Shown one piece after another: positions 48,550-57,374 of a stretch of DNA of 64,000 bases; the stretch's first letter is position 1; each line of letters starts with the position of its first letter. The DNA comes from SH-MAG3 sp035461245 (lineage in GTDB: Bacteria; Gemmatimonadota; Gemmatimonadetes; Longimicrobiales; RSA9): assembly GCA_035461245.1 (NCBI GenBank), contig DATHVP010000030.1, positions 48,827 to 112,826 of the forward strand, read 5' to 3'. The translations under genes were made by a program, and so were the position numbers. The notes beneath the pieces are model-generated. The model did no database searches. It had not been told where the DNA came from and saw only the letters and a list, made by a program, of their open reading frames with translations.

Positions 48550-50178
48550 TTGGACGAACTGTACCTGCTGCGCAGCCTGGGATACATCCTCATCGCCGCC
48601 GCGGTCGTGGTCGTGCTGGCGGGACGCCTGCGCATACCCAGCATCGTGGCCTACCTGGCGGCGGGCCTCTTCCTCGGGCCGGTGTCGGGCCTGCTCACGG
48701 TCAGTGAGGTCATCCACCTCATCGCGGAAGTCGGCATTGCGCTGCTGCTGTTCCTGGTGGGCCTGGAACTCAGCCTGGACCGGATCCGCGATGTGGGCCG
48801 GGTGGCGGTGCTGGCCGGCATCGGCCAGGTGGTGTTCACGGCTGCCGGCGGGTTGCTCATTGCCATGGTTCTCGGGTTCACGCTCATGGAATCCGTGTTC
48901 CTCGGCATCGCCCTGACGTTCAGCAGCACCGTCGTGGTCGTGAAGCTGCTGGACCAGAAGAAGGAGCTGGACTCACTGTACGGGCGGATTGCCGTGGGCA
49001 TCTTCCTCGTACAGGACCTGGTCGTGATCGTGGCGCTCACGTTCCTGGCGGGACTGGGTGATCCGGATGCACTATCGGCGGCGGGACTGAGCCTGGGCCT
49101 GGGCCGCGCCTTCGGCGGCATGGCGCTGCTGCTGGCTGCTGCGTTGCTGGCCGCTCGTTACGTCCTGCCCCGCGTTTTCGCGTGGGTCGCCGACTCGCCT
49201 GAGCCGCTGCTGATCTGGAGCCTGTGCTGGTGTTTCATCTTCGTCATCAGCGCAGAGGTGCTGGGGCTGTCCCTGGAGATCGGCGCATTCCTGGCGGGCA
49301 TCAGCCTGGCCCAGCTGCCGTACAGCCACGAGTTGCAGCGACGAGTGCACCCGCTGATGAACTTCTTCCTGGCCGTGTTCTTCGTGTCACTCGGCGTCCA
49401 GATGGAGTTCGGCGGGGCCCTGGAGCATGCGGTGCCGGCCATCGTATTGTCACTCTTCGTGCTGCTGGGCAATCCGTTCATATTCATGTTCATCATCACA
49501 AAGACCGGTTACGGCCGGCGCACCTCGTTCCTGACCAGCGTGACGGTTGCCCAGATCAGTGAGTTCAGCTTCATATTTGCAGCCATGGGGCTGGCCACCG
49601 GCCTCATTGACGATTCCATCCTGTCCCTGATCGGTGTGATTGGCGTGGTAACGATTGCGGCCTCGTCGTATATGATCCTGTACAACCACGAGCTGTACGG
49701 CGTGGCGTCCCGGACGGGCCTGCTGCGCATCTTCAGTACGGCCGGGGAGGATCCGTCACCAGCGGCGAGCGGCTCGACCGGCCACGTGATCGTGGTGGGC
49801 ATGAACGCCCTGGGCAGGCGGCTGGTGGAACTGCTGTCGGAGCGGGGGGAGACCGTCATTGCCGTGGACACTGATCCCCACAAGCTGGAGGGCCTGCCGG
49901 GGTCGGCCGTCATCGGCAGCGCAGATCACTTCGCCGTGCTGGAGGAAGCTGACCTGTCCCGGGCAAGGTTGCTGATCTCCGCGCTGCAGATCGAGGATAC
50001 GAACATCCTGCTGACATGGTGGGGCCGCAAGCTCGGGGTGCCCGTGAGCATCCATGCGTTCGACCAGTCCGTCGTGGACGACCTGGAAGCGACGGGGGCG
50101 AACCACCTCATCTACTCCAAGAACACCGGGGTCCAGCGCATTGCCGCTGAACTCCGCCGCGTCGGCGTGCTGGACTGA
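48550..50178 (+). CDS. Kef-type cation:proton antiporter with TrkA-N domain (first of pair)
   Basis: 542 aa. Twelve or so helices of the CPA2 family (GLELSLDRIRDVGRVAVLAG, SSTVVVVKLLDQKK, IFLVQDLVVIVAL with Gln-Asp of the ion path) are followed by a cytosolic Rossmann TrkA-N domain (HVIVVGMNALGRRLVELLSERG). It exports K+ or Na+ in exchange for protons under nucleotide or redox control. The start is a TTG at 48550 without a clear ribosome-binding site. One base overlaps the next gene. Confidence 0.88.
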   Translation: MDELYLLRSLGYILIAAAVVVVLAGRLRIPSIVAYLAAGLFLGPVSGLLTVSEVIHLIAEVGIALLLFLVGLELSLDRIRDVGRVAVLAGIGQVVFTAAGGLLIAMVLGFTLMESVFLGIALTFSSTVVVVKLLDQKKELDSLYGRIAVGIFLVQDLVVIVALTFLAGLGDPDALSAAGLSLGLGRAFGGMALLLAAALLAARYVLPRVFAWVADSPEPLLIWSLCWCFIFVISAEVLGLSLEIGAFLAGISLAQLPYSHELQRRVHPLMNFFLAVFFVSLGVQMEFGGALEHAVPAIVLSLFVLLGNPFIFMFIITKTGYGRRTSFLTSVTVAQISEFSFIFAAMGLATGLIDDSILSLIGVIGVVTIAASSYMILYNHELYGVASRTGLLRIFSTAGEDPSPAASGSTGHVIVVGMNALGRRLVELLSERGETVIAVDTDPHKLEGLPGSAVIGSADHFAVLEEADLSRARLLISALQIEDTNILLTWWGRKLGVPVSIHAFDQSVVDDLEATGANHLIYSKNTGVQRIAAELRRVGVLD

Positions 50179-51761
50179 TGGCGGGTCTCGCGATTCTGCT
50201 GGCGGGTGCGGCGGTGGGGCTGGGCCTGGCCCGGTGGCTGAAGCTGCCGGCGATCCCGCTCCTGATCGTGGCTGGCGTACTCCTGTCGCTGGCGGATGTG
50301 CTGCCACCGGCCGAACTGCTCCAGGATTCACTGCTGCTGGGGCTGACATTCCTCGTCTTCCTGTCCGGCGTTGAACTGAGCCCACGCCGGGTCGGCAGGC
50401 AGCGGCGCGCGGCATTGCAGGTGGGTGCAGCCCAGTTCTTCATCCTCGGCGGGTTGGGACTCATCGCTTCGCTGGCCCTGGGCTTCGCGCTGGCGCAGGC
50501 CATGTACCTGGCACTCGCACTGTCGGCCAGTTCCACACTTGTTGTCGTCAGGATACTGCGGTCCCGCAAGCAGATGTTCGAGCCGTTCGGCCGCCTGGTC
50601 ATCGGCGTGCTGCTGCTGCAGGACCTGCTGGTCATTCTGCTGATCCCGGCCGTGGTACGGGTGCCCGAAGGTGCCGTGGCTGCGGTCACCGGCCTGGCGG
50701 CCGCACTGGCTCTCACCGGCCTGGCCCTGGTCACCCTGCGCTGGATCACGCCCCTGATCGTCACGCGGCTGTCCCTCGATGACGAGGGCACGCTGCTGGT
50801 GGCACTGGCTATCCTGTTCGCCTATCTGGGCCTGGCGGAGCTGCTGAACCTGCCGCTCGTCGCCGGCGCATTCCTGGCCGGCGTGTCCCTGTCGGCGTTC
50901 CCCGTCAGCGGGATCATGCGGGCACAGTTGAACTCGTTGTCGGATTTCTTTGCAGCCCTGTTCTTCACCGCACTGGGCGGATCCCTGGTGTTGCCGTCTC
51001 TGGCGGGCCTCGCCCAGGCGGGTGTGCTGGCGGCCGTCGTGCTGCTGGCGACGCCGCCGCTGGTAACGATGGTGGCGGAACGGGCCGGCCACTCGGCGCG
51101 CTCCGCCATCGAGAGCGGGCTGCTGCTGGCGCAGACGAGCGAGTTCTCCCTCATCGTCGGGTTGCAGGCGCTGGCCTTCGGTCACATTGACCAGGAGATC
51201 TTCTCAATCATCGCGCTCATCACCGTGGCGACGATGATCCTGACGCCGTTCATCTCGACAGACAGGGCGACGTGGCGGCTCATGGCCTTTCATCCCGTGC
51301 GCCGGGGGCTTCACGTCCGTGAGGATCTGCACGATCATGTGCTGCTCCTGGGCTGCGGCGACAACGGCATGCCGCTGCTGGAAACGCTCGTGTCCGCCGG
51401 TCATGAGGTGCTGGTCGTGGACGACGACCCGGCGGTCATCGAACGCCTGCGCGAAGGCGAGGTTCCGGCCATCCGGGGCGACGGGGCAGACCTGGAAGTG
51501 CTGCGCGCCGCCGGCGCGACCCGGGCCCGCCTGGTCATCTCGACCATGCGGCGGCCGCAGGACCACCTGGCGTTGCTGGACCTCGTGCAGGGCGTTCCGG
51601 TCGTGGTGCGCGTGTTCGAACCGGACGATGCCGCCGCCATCAGCCTGCGAGGGGGCACGCCCATACTCTACTCACACGCCGCTGCGGACGAGTTCGTCCG
51701 CTGGCTGGCGCAGGCAGACAAGGTGGGACTGGACCGGGAACGCCGGGCCCACCCCCGCTGA
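50178..51761 (+). CDS. Kef-type cation:proton antiporter with TrkA-N domain (second of pair)
   Basis: 527 aa, same layout as its neighbour but clearly diverged: GVELSPRRVGRQ, SASSTLVVVRILRSRKQMFE, VLLLQDLLVILL and a C-terminal TrkA-N domain (HVLLLGCGDNGMPLLETLVSAGHEVLVVDDD). It shares one base with the previous stop codon (TGATG), so both are made together and may form a heterodimer. A terminator overlaps its stop. Confidence 0.9.
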   Translation: MAGLAILLAGAAVGLGLARWLKLPAIPLLIVAGVLLSLADVLPPAELLQDSLLLGLTFLVFLSGVELSPRRVGRQRRAALQVGAAQFFILGGLGLIASLALGFALAQAMYLALALSASSTLVVVRILRSRKQMFEPFGRLVIGVLLLQDLLVILLIPAVVRVPEGAVAAVTGLAAALALTGLALVTLRWITPLIVTRLSLDDEGTLLVALAILFAYLGLAELLNLPLVAGAFLAGVSLSAFPVSGIMRAQLNSLSDFFAALFFTALGGSLVLPSLAGLAQAGVLAAVVLLATPPLVTMVAERAGHSARSAIESGLLLAQTSEFSLIVGLQALAFGHIDQEIFSIIALITVATMILTPFISTDRATWRLMAFHPVRRGLHVREDLHDHVLLLGCGDNGMPLLETLVSAGHEVLVVDDDPAVIERLREGEVPAIRGDGADLEVLRAAGATRARLVISTMRRPQDHLALLDLVQGVPVVVRVFEPDDAAAISLRGGTPILYSHAAADEFVRWLAQADKVGLDRERRAHPR

Positions 51762-51775
51762 CAGCGTCAGCGGGG
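51753..51775. terminator. Perfect hairpin overlapping the stop of the Kef gene
   Basis: CCCCGCTGAC and GTCAGCGGGG form a 10-bp stem around AGC. It overlaps the stop codon at 51759-51761 and separates the convergent Kef and HD-GYP genes. No T-tract. Confidence 0.65.
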
Positions 51776-51785
51776 CCGCTGCGTG

Positions 51786-52889
51786 TCAGATGGCCGGGCG
51801 CCAGACGGATGCCGTGGCGGCTGCCCGGCGGCCGATCCGCCAGTCACCTGTGAGGCCCTGCCGCGAATCGCCACCGCTCACGACGCGCTCGAGGGCATCC
51901 ACAACGTCGGGGTCCAGGTGCGAGCCGCGGATCCGGCGTAGTTCAGCCAGCGCGAATTCCCGGCTGAACGCGGCCTTGTACGGCCGTTCGCTGATGAGGG
52001 CGTCGTATACGTCGGCCGCCGCGACGATCCGGCCCGCCAGCGGTATGTCCGTGCCAGCCAGCCCCCGGGGGTACCCCGTGCCGTCCCAGCGTTCGTGATG
52101 CGTGTGGGCAATCTCCTCCGCCTGCTGCAGGACCTTGAACCGACTGCCTGACAGAAGCTTCGCGCCCGTCGCGGCGTGGCGGTTCATGACGCGCCGCTGC
52201 GTATCGCTGAGGGGGCCGCGGAGGTGGATGATCTCGGTGGGTACGGATATCTTGCCAACGTCGTGCAGCAGGGACGCACGGCCGATGAGCGTGGCCTCCT
52301 CCTCGTCGAGGCCCATGGCCAGTCCGATGCTGCGGGACAGGTCCGCCACCCGCTGCGTGTGCTCGGCAGTCTCCTCATCGTGGTGCTCGGCAATGGCGGC
52401 GAGGCGGCTCAGGATCTCTACCTGCGCCTGCTCCAGGTCCTCGGTGCGCTGGCGTACCCGGTCTTCCAGTTCCTCGTTCTGCCGGCTCAGAGCCCGGTGC
52501 AGCATGCGCGTCATCAGCAGGTTCTGGATACGCAGCAGCGCTTCCTCGGAATCGAAAGGCTTGGTCAGGAAGTCCCGGGCGCCACTGGACAGGGCCCTGT
52601 TCCGCACGTCGCGGGAATCGTCGCCTGTCAGGATCAGGATCGGCAGGTGAGCGCAGCCCGGCAGCTCCCTGGCCGCACGCATCACGGCAAATCCGTCCAT
52701 GTCCGGCATGTGCAGGTCCAGCAGGAGCAGGTCGGCGGGCTCCGCTCGCAGTCGCTCCAGCGCTTCCGCGCCGTTGCGCAGCCCCTGCACGCGGGAGTAT
52801 CCCCGTCGCTCCAGCAGTCGGACCAGGAAGCGAACATTGCTCGGCTCGTCGTCCACGATGAGGACGGAGCCGGATTCGACGTCTATCAT
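51786..52889 (-). CDS. Response regulator with HD-GYP phosphodiesterase domain
   Basis: 367 aa. An N-terminal receiver (DDEPSNVRFLVRLLERRGY, phospho-acceptor Asp58 in LLLLDLHMPDMDG, Lys in FLTKPFDS) is joined by a coiled coil to an HD-GYP domain with LLHDVGKISVP, HHERWDGTGYP and ADVYDALISERPYK. Such proteins hydrolyse cyclic-di-GMP. It overlaps the hybrid kinase upstream (ATGA) and is its likely partner. Confidence 0.94.
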   Translation of the reverse strand: MIDVESGSVLIVDDEPSNVRFLVRLLERRGYSRVQGLRNGAEALERLRAEPADLLLLDLHMPDMDGFAVMRAARELPGCAHLPILILTGDDSRDVRNRALSSGARDFLTKPFDSEEALLRIQNLLMTRMLHRALSRQNEELEDRVRQRTEDLEQAQVEILSRLAAIAEHHDEETAEHTQRVADLSRSIGLAMGLDEEEATLIGRASLLHDVGKISVPTEIIHLRGPLSDTQRRVMNRHAATGAKLLSGSRFKVLQQAEEIAHTHHERWDGTGYPRGLAGTDIPLAGRIVAAADVYDALISERPYKAAFSREFALAELRRIRGSHLDPDVVDALERVVSGGDSRQGLTGDWRIGRRAAATASVWRPAI

Positions 52890-54718
52890 GTATGTGTTAC
52901 CCCTTCCAGCACGTCATGCAGCGCATCGGCGACATGTCGTGCGGAGAACGGCTTCGACAGTAGTGTCTCGCCCGGAGTCAGCATCGACTCGGACATCACG
53001 GCATCCTCCGAGTACCCGGAGATGTACAGGATCGGGAACTGCCCGTACCGGCGCAGCAGCTCCCGAGCCAGGTCACGACCCCCCAGCCGCGGCATCATGA
53101 GGTCGGTGACCAGCGCGTCCGGCGGCGTACCCCGGGCCTCGATGACGCGCAGCGCTTCCTCACCGTCGTCGGCCTCCAGCACGTAATAGCCGCGACGGAG
53201 CAGTGCCTCCCGGACCACGGCCCGGACCGACGGGTCATCCTCTGCCACCAGGATGGTGCGGCGGGGCCGCTCTTCCACCGATGGCTCCACCAGCAGGGGC
53301 AGAGGTATGGTTGCCACTGGCAGGTAGATGCTGAATGCGGTCCCGGCCGCGTTACTCTCGACCCAGACGTACCCGCCCCCCTGCTTGATGGTCCCGTACA
53401 CGCTGGACAGTTCCAGCCCCGTCGAGTTGCGACCGATGGACACGCCAAACGGCTCGAATACCGCGGCGAGCTGGGTGTCCGAAAGCGGCCGGCCCGAGTC
53501 GCGCACCGTCAGGACCACGTAGTCGCCCGGAACCACCGGATACGGGAACGTCGCCGCCTTCTCCGCCGAGATCTCGCCCGGCGCGGCTTCCATCACGAAA
53601 TGGCCGCCGTGTTCAGGCAGGACCTCACGCGCCCGTTGCGCCAGGAGGAGCAGGATCCGGCGAAGCCGCACGGCGTCAAAGAAGATGGGCGGCAGGTCCT
53701 CGGCCGCCCGGAGGATCACTTCATGGCGGGTCCCGAGCAGGTCTGCCAGGCGCGGCTGCGTTTCCTCCAGCAGCGCACCCAGCGCCAGGGATCGCGGTCG
53801 CAGAACCTGCTGGCGGGTGAACGCCAGCAGCATCTCCACCGTCCGCGCCGAGCGCTCCACCGCATCCTCGATGACGCGCAGCCCGGGCTGCGCGGGACTG
53901 TCACTCGACAACTCCTCCCGCAACAGGTCCGCGTTGCCCTGAATGGCCGTGAGGGCATTGTTGAAGTCGTGGGCCAGGGCGCCGGCCAGGGTGCTCAGAG
54001 CCTGCATGCGCTCGGCTCGCTGCGCCTGGTCCTTTGCGTTGTGCCGGTCCGTGATGTCACGGCCCCGCAGCACAAAACCACCCAGGCCGGCCACGCGCCG
54101 GCGATCCTGCACGAGCACGTCCAGCACCCGGGACACGCCGCGCCCGTCTACCAACCGCAACTCCATCACCTCGCCGTCACGCAGGTCCAGCGGGCCCTGC
54201 CAGCGCGCGCCGGAACCGGGCTCCACATGGTCCGCCAGCGGGCGGCCCTCCACGGACGCGCGAGGGAAACCCAGCACATGGCCCACCGAGGGGCTGGCGT
54301 ATGACACCACTCCCGACTGCGATACCACCAGCGTCACCGCGTTCGTGCTCTCCTGCGCCAGCGCCAGTTGCCGATGCAGCAACTCCGTCGTCCAGCCGAT
54401 GCCAAACGCGATGGCAATGAATACGGGAACGATGGCAAACGCCACTGTCGTGTCCGGGAGCGCACGCCCCAGCCCCAGCAGCAGCGCGTGCGTCGTCGCC
54501 AGCGCAGCCATGCCCGCGGCAATTGATATGGCCGCACCCTGCCAGCCGCGGTAATACGCCAGCAGGAAGGCCGGCACCAGCGCCAGCAGCCACAGCAGCG
54601 GCTGCTGCGGCCCCAGGTCTGCCTGCAACAGCGTCACGCCCATGGGCACCGCCAGTGCTGCAGCGGACAGGATCAGGGCCTTCAGTGGCACACGGCCGTA
54701 CGTGGCTGGTTCGCTCAT
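52886..54718 (-). CDS. Membrane hybrid sensor kinase with degenerate ATPase domain (probable pseudokinase)
   Basis: 610 aa. Four membrane helices (residues of about 13-31, 40-57, 63-84, 92-112), a PAS domain (about 122-225), a HisKA domain with His250 in ALAHDFNN, then a HATPase region and receiver (VAEDDPSVRAVV, Asp in VTDLMMPRLGG). The ATPase motifs are damaged: the essential N-box Asn is Arg362 (LLAQRAREVLP), G1 is DSGRPL, and G2 is NSTGLELSSVYG. It probably cannot bind or use ATP itself, so it may act as a phosphatase, scaffold or phosphotransfer protein. Overlaps the HD-GYP regulator by ATGA. Confidence 0.88.
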   Translation of the reverse strand: MSEPATYGRVPLKALILSAAALAVPMGVTLLQADLGPQQPLLWLLALVPAFLLAYYRGWQGAAISIAAGMAALATTHALLLGLGRALPDTTVAFAIVPVFIAIAFGIGWTTELLHRQLALAQESTNAVTLVVSQSGVVSYASPSVGHVLGFPRASVEGRPLADHVEPGSGARWQGPLDLRDGEVMELRLVDGRGVSRVLDVLVQDRRRVAGLGGFVLRGRDITDRHNAKDQAQRAERMQALSTLAGALAHDFNNALTAIQGNADLLREELSSDSPAQPGLRVIEDAVERSARTVEMLLAFTRQQVLRPRSLALGALLEETQPRLADLLGTRHEVILRAAEDLPPIFFDAVRLRRILLLLAQRAREVLPEHGGHFVMEAAPGEISAEKAATFPYPVVPGDYVVLTVRDSGRPLSDTQLAAVFEPFGVSIGRNSTGLELSSVYGTIKQGGGYVWVESNAAGTAFSIYLPVATIPLPLLVEPSVEERPRRTILVAEDDPSVRAVVREALLRRGYYVLEADDGEEALRVIEARGTPPDALVTDLMMPRLGGRDLARELLRRYGQFPILYISGYSEDAVMSESMLTPGETLLSKPFSARHVADALHDVLEGVTHT

Positions 54719-55089
54719 GGAATTTCAGAACGGTGGCGGTGCCGGCATTTCCGCCGGGATGGCGTTCTGCCGGGATGGCGTAGGCGCTATGCCACCAAGG
54801 CCAATTCCGTGCCTGCCACCCGTCGACCCCAAGTCCTTGCAGATGCGACACTTACCATTCGAGCAGCAACGGCTCGCATGTACGGGTAATGGACACTTGC
54901 TGGGAGGGTGTCTGGAAATCGTACGGTGACTGCAAGGCTGTGGGCGAAGGTTCCGGCGGGGGATGGGGCGCGGGCGACGGGTCTGCCGGCGCCGCCATCG
55001 GGCTGGCCGGGGCGGTCAGGATTGCACGGATGCTCGTTGCGCAACCCTGACCCGGTGAACCCATGGGGCCTCGGCCGACGGCGGCGCGC
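54719..55089. other. Intergenic region upstream of the pseudokinase operon
   Basis: No gene is supported in this 371-bp stretch. It has two exact copies of GCCGGGATGGCGT (54753-54765 and 54769-54781), period 16 bp, 35-63 bases upstream of the kinase start, a candidate regulator site. No clear terminator was found after the sulfur gene. Confidence 0.6.
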
Positions 55090-56538
55090 TCAGGCGCCTA
55101 CGAGGTCTCCGGCCTGGATGACGTTGCGATTGTCGCGGCGCCAGGCCGTCATGTCGCCAGTGAGGTGGCGCACGTCGCCGAAGCCGTTGGCCTGCAGGAC
55201 GCCGATGGCCACCGCGGCGCGCCCGCCGCTCTCGCAGTGGACCACGACCGGGCGGTCCCTGGGGATCTGGTCGAGGAGTTCGGGCAGCCGACCCAGGGGC
55301 ACGTTGCGGCTGCCGGGGATGTGGCCCTCGTTCCATTCGGATGAGTTGCGCACATCCACGAGCTCGACTGCGTCAACGCGTAGGAGTTCCTCGAGCTGGT
55401 CCGGCGCCACCTCGGGCACGCCCTGGGCGGCACGATCGGTGTCAATCCAGGTCTGGACGACGTCGGCCCCGAAGCAGCCGGCGACATCATCGAGTCCGAT
55501 CATGGCCAGGTCGCGGATGATCTCGTCCATGGTCCGGCCTGATGGATCCTCCACGATGAGATAGAACGGCTGGTCATAGGGCAGGACCGAACCGGCCCAT
55601 GTCGTGAACGAGTTGCCCAGCGGCACGTTCAGGGTGCCGGGGATGTGCCCGCTGGCGTAGTCCGTGGCGTGGCGTGTGTCCACGACGAGGGCGTCCTGGT
55701 CGATGAGCTGCTCCAGCCGGTTCTCCGGCAGCCGCTGTGGCCGGCGGAACCCGCCGAGGACCCGGGGGCCCTCCCTGTTGATGCGCTTCATCTCGGCGAA
55801 GTACATGGGCGGCTCCGGCTGGCCGGCGAGGACAGCGTCCACGAATTCCTGTTCGGAAGCTGCCGCGAGGCCCCAGTTGAAGAGTTTCTCGTAGCCCAGC
55901 GTCGTCTGCGGCACGGCGCCGAGGGCCTTGCCGCACGCCGAGCCGGCGCCATGGCCCGGCCAGAGCTGGACGTAGTCCGGCAGCAGGTTCCTGAAGCGGT
56001 CGATGCTGCGGTACAGCGTGCGGGCGCCGGCCTCCATGGTGCCCGCGTACTTCGCGGCACGTTCCAGCAGGTCGGGCCGTCCGACATCGCCGACGAAGAT
56101 GAAGTCGCCGGTGAAGACACCCATGGGCTGGTCCGCGCCCGCCGTGTCCGTCACCACGAAGGACAGGTGCTCCGGGGTATGGCCGGGCGTATGCAGCACG
56201 TCAATCTTCACGTTGCCGACCTTGAACGTGTCACCGTCCCGCAGCAGGGTGGCACCAGCCTCCTCCGCCCAGGCGTACTGCCACTGATCACCACCTTCCG
56301 CCGACAGGTACAGACGGCCGCCCGTCCGCTCCGCCAGTTCCCGGGCGCCCGACACGAAGTCGGCGTGAATGTGCGTTTCCGTTATGTGCGTGATGCGCAG
56401 GCCCTCCCGCTCCGCCGCTTCCACGAACTGCTCCACGTCACGGTTCGGGTCCACCACCAGCGCCTCGCCTGTGGCGGCACAGCCGACCAGGTAGCTGGCC
56501 TGCGCCAGCTTGTCGTCGTAGAACCTCTTGATGAGCAT
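55090..56538 (-). CDS. Persulfide dioxygenase-rhodanese fusion (CstB-like)
   Basis: 482 aa. The N-terminal metallo-beta-lactamase fold (about residues 1-240) has the iron-site motif THIHADF with further His in DVLHTPGHTPEHLSF and LWPGHG. A first rhodanese homology region (about 265-360) lacks the active Cys (FYLIVEDPSGR). A second rhodanese (about 375-482) has Cys435 in VVVHCESGGRAA. This order, dioxygenase, pseudo-rhodanese, rhodanese, is that of CstB, which oxidises persulfides to sulfite and thiosulfate. The start has GGAGAG four bases upstream. Confidence 0.9.
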   Translation of the reverse strand: MLIKRFYDDKLAQASYLVGCAATGEALVVDPNRDVEQFVEAAEREGLRITHITETHIHADFVSGARELAERTGGRLYLSAEGGDQWQYAWAEEAGATLLRDGDTFKVGNVKIDVLHTPGHTPEHLSFVVTDTAGADQPMGVFTGDFIFVGDVGRPDLLERAAKYAGTMEAGARTLYRSIDRFRNLLPDYVQLWPGHGAGSACGKALGAVPQTTLGYEKLFNWGLAAASEQEFVDAVLAGQPEPPMYFAEMKRINREGPRVLGGFRRPQRLPENRLEQLIDQDALVVDTRHATDYASGHIPGTLNVPLGNSFTTWAGSVLPYDQPFYLIVEDPSGRTMDEIIRDLAMIGLDDVAGCFGADVVQTWIDTDRAAQGVPEVAPDQLEELLRVDAVELVDVRNSSEWNEGHIPGSRNVPLGRLPELLDQIPRDRPVVVHCESGGRAAVAIGVLQANGFGDVRHLTGDMTAWRRDNRNVIQAGDLVGA

Positions 56539-56567
56539 CTCTCTCTCCGTTCGTTGCGTGTGACCGC

Positions 56568-57215
56568 TCACGCGGCGCAGCTGCGTGCAGCAGGTGACTC
56601 GGCGCGGCTCGCCCGCCCGAGACCCGCGGGCCGCGCGCCGTTCTTCAGGGCCTCCACCATGGCCGGAACGTCGCAGCTGGCGGCCCGGTTGTAGGGCAGG
56701 CGGGACAGAACCATGGCCATGCCGCACGTGTCCGTTACGCCCGCGAATACCAGGCCGCTGCCGACAAAGGCCGGAACAACCGCAAAGAGCGGGTTCACAA
56801 CCAGCGCCAGTAGCGCGCCCGCCGCCGCCATGCCGCCAGCCACCACCCGCACCTGCCGCTCCAGCGACAGCCGCTCAGCGCCACGCTCCGCAGGCAATCC
56901 TTCCGCGAGCCACCCGTTCATGCCACCTTCCAGCACATGCACATTGCGCATGGTGCACTCCTTCAGCGCCAGCTCCGCCTGCCGGGCACGGTTGCCCGAC
57001 TGGCAGATGAGGACCACCGGTGCGTCCACGCTCGCGCGGATCTCGTTCGAATGCTCGCCCAGCGTATCCAAAGGTACATTGTACGCGCCGCGAATGTGCA
57101 CGGTCTCATACTCGCCCGGCGTGCGCACGTCCAGCAGCCGTACGTCAGCCCGCTCCCGCAGGATCTCCTCCAGCTGTCGGGCGTTGACCACACTCGGGAT
57201 CTGCGTCTTGTGCAT
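56568..57215 (-). CDS. Rhodanese with DUF2892 membrane domain
   Basis: 215 aa. A rhodanese domain with active Cys71 (VLICQSGNRARQAE, preceded by LLDVRTPGEYE and IRGAYNVPLD) is fused to a DUF2892 unit of two helices (about residues 135-175). A Cys-rich tail follows (DTCGMAMV, ASCDVPAM, SCAA). Membrane-tethered sulfurtransferase. It lies 29 bases upstream of the persulfide dioxygenase gene in the same operon. Confidence 0.9.
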   Translation of the reverse strand: MHKTQIPSVVNARQLEEILRERADVRLLDVRTPGEYETVHIRGAYNVPLDTLGEHSNEIRASVDAPVVLICQSGNRARQAELALKECTMRNVHVLEGGMNGWLAEGLPAERGAERLSLERQVRVVAGGMAAAGALLALVVNPLFAVVPAFVGSGLVFAGVTDTCGMAMVLSRLPYNRAASCDVPAMVEALKNGARPAGLGRASRAESPAARSCAA

Positions 57216-57267
57216 GTCCTGCGTCCTCCTGTCCACACCGTTTCCGTTGGGGCCTTGTCGTGGGCCC

Positions 57268-57297
57268 TTGAATAACTGTATGGCAATGTAGTAATAT
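57268..57297 (+). promoter_or_regulatory. Likely promoter of the SulP operon
   Basis: TTGAAT (57268-57273) and TAATAT (57292-57297) are 18 bp apart in an AT-rich island of the divergent spacer. The transcript would start near 57304. Confidence 0.5.
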
Positions 57298-57315
57298 ATC
57301 CCACAGCGGTCAAGG

Positions 57316-57342
57316 GGTCGTGTGGGGAAAACCACCACGACC
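57316..57342. promoter_or_regulatory. Inverted repeat in the sulP leader
   Basis: GGTCGTG and CACGACC are perfect arms; inner TGG/CCA pairs extend the stem past one bulge. It would form an RNA hairpin 33-59 bases before the SulP start codon. Operator or leader structure cannot be separated from sequence. Confidence 0.45.
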
Positions 57343-57374
57343 ATGTGGGGAAGTCTTCGGAGGGAGTGGACGGG

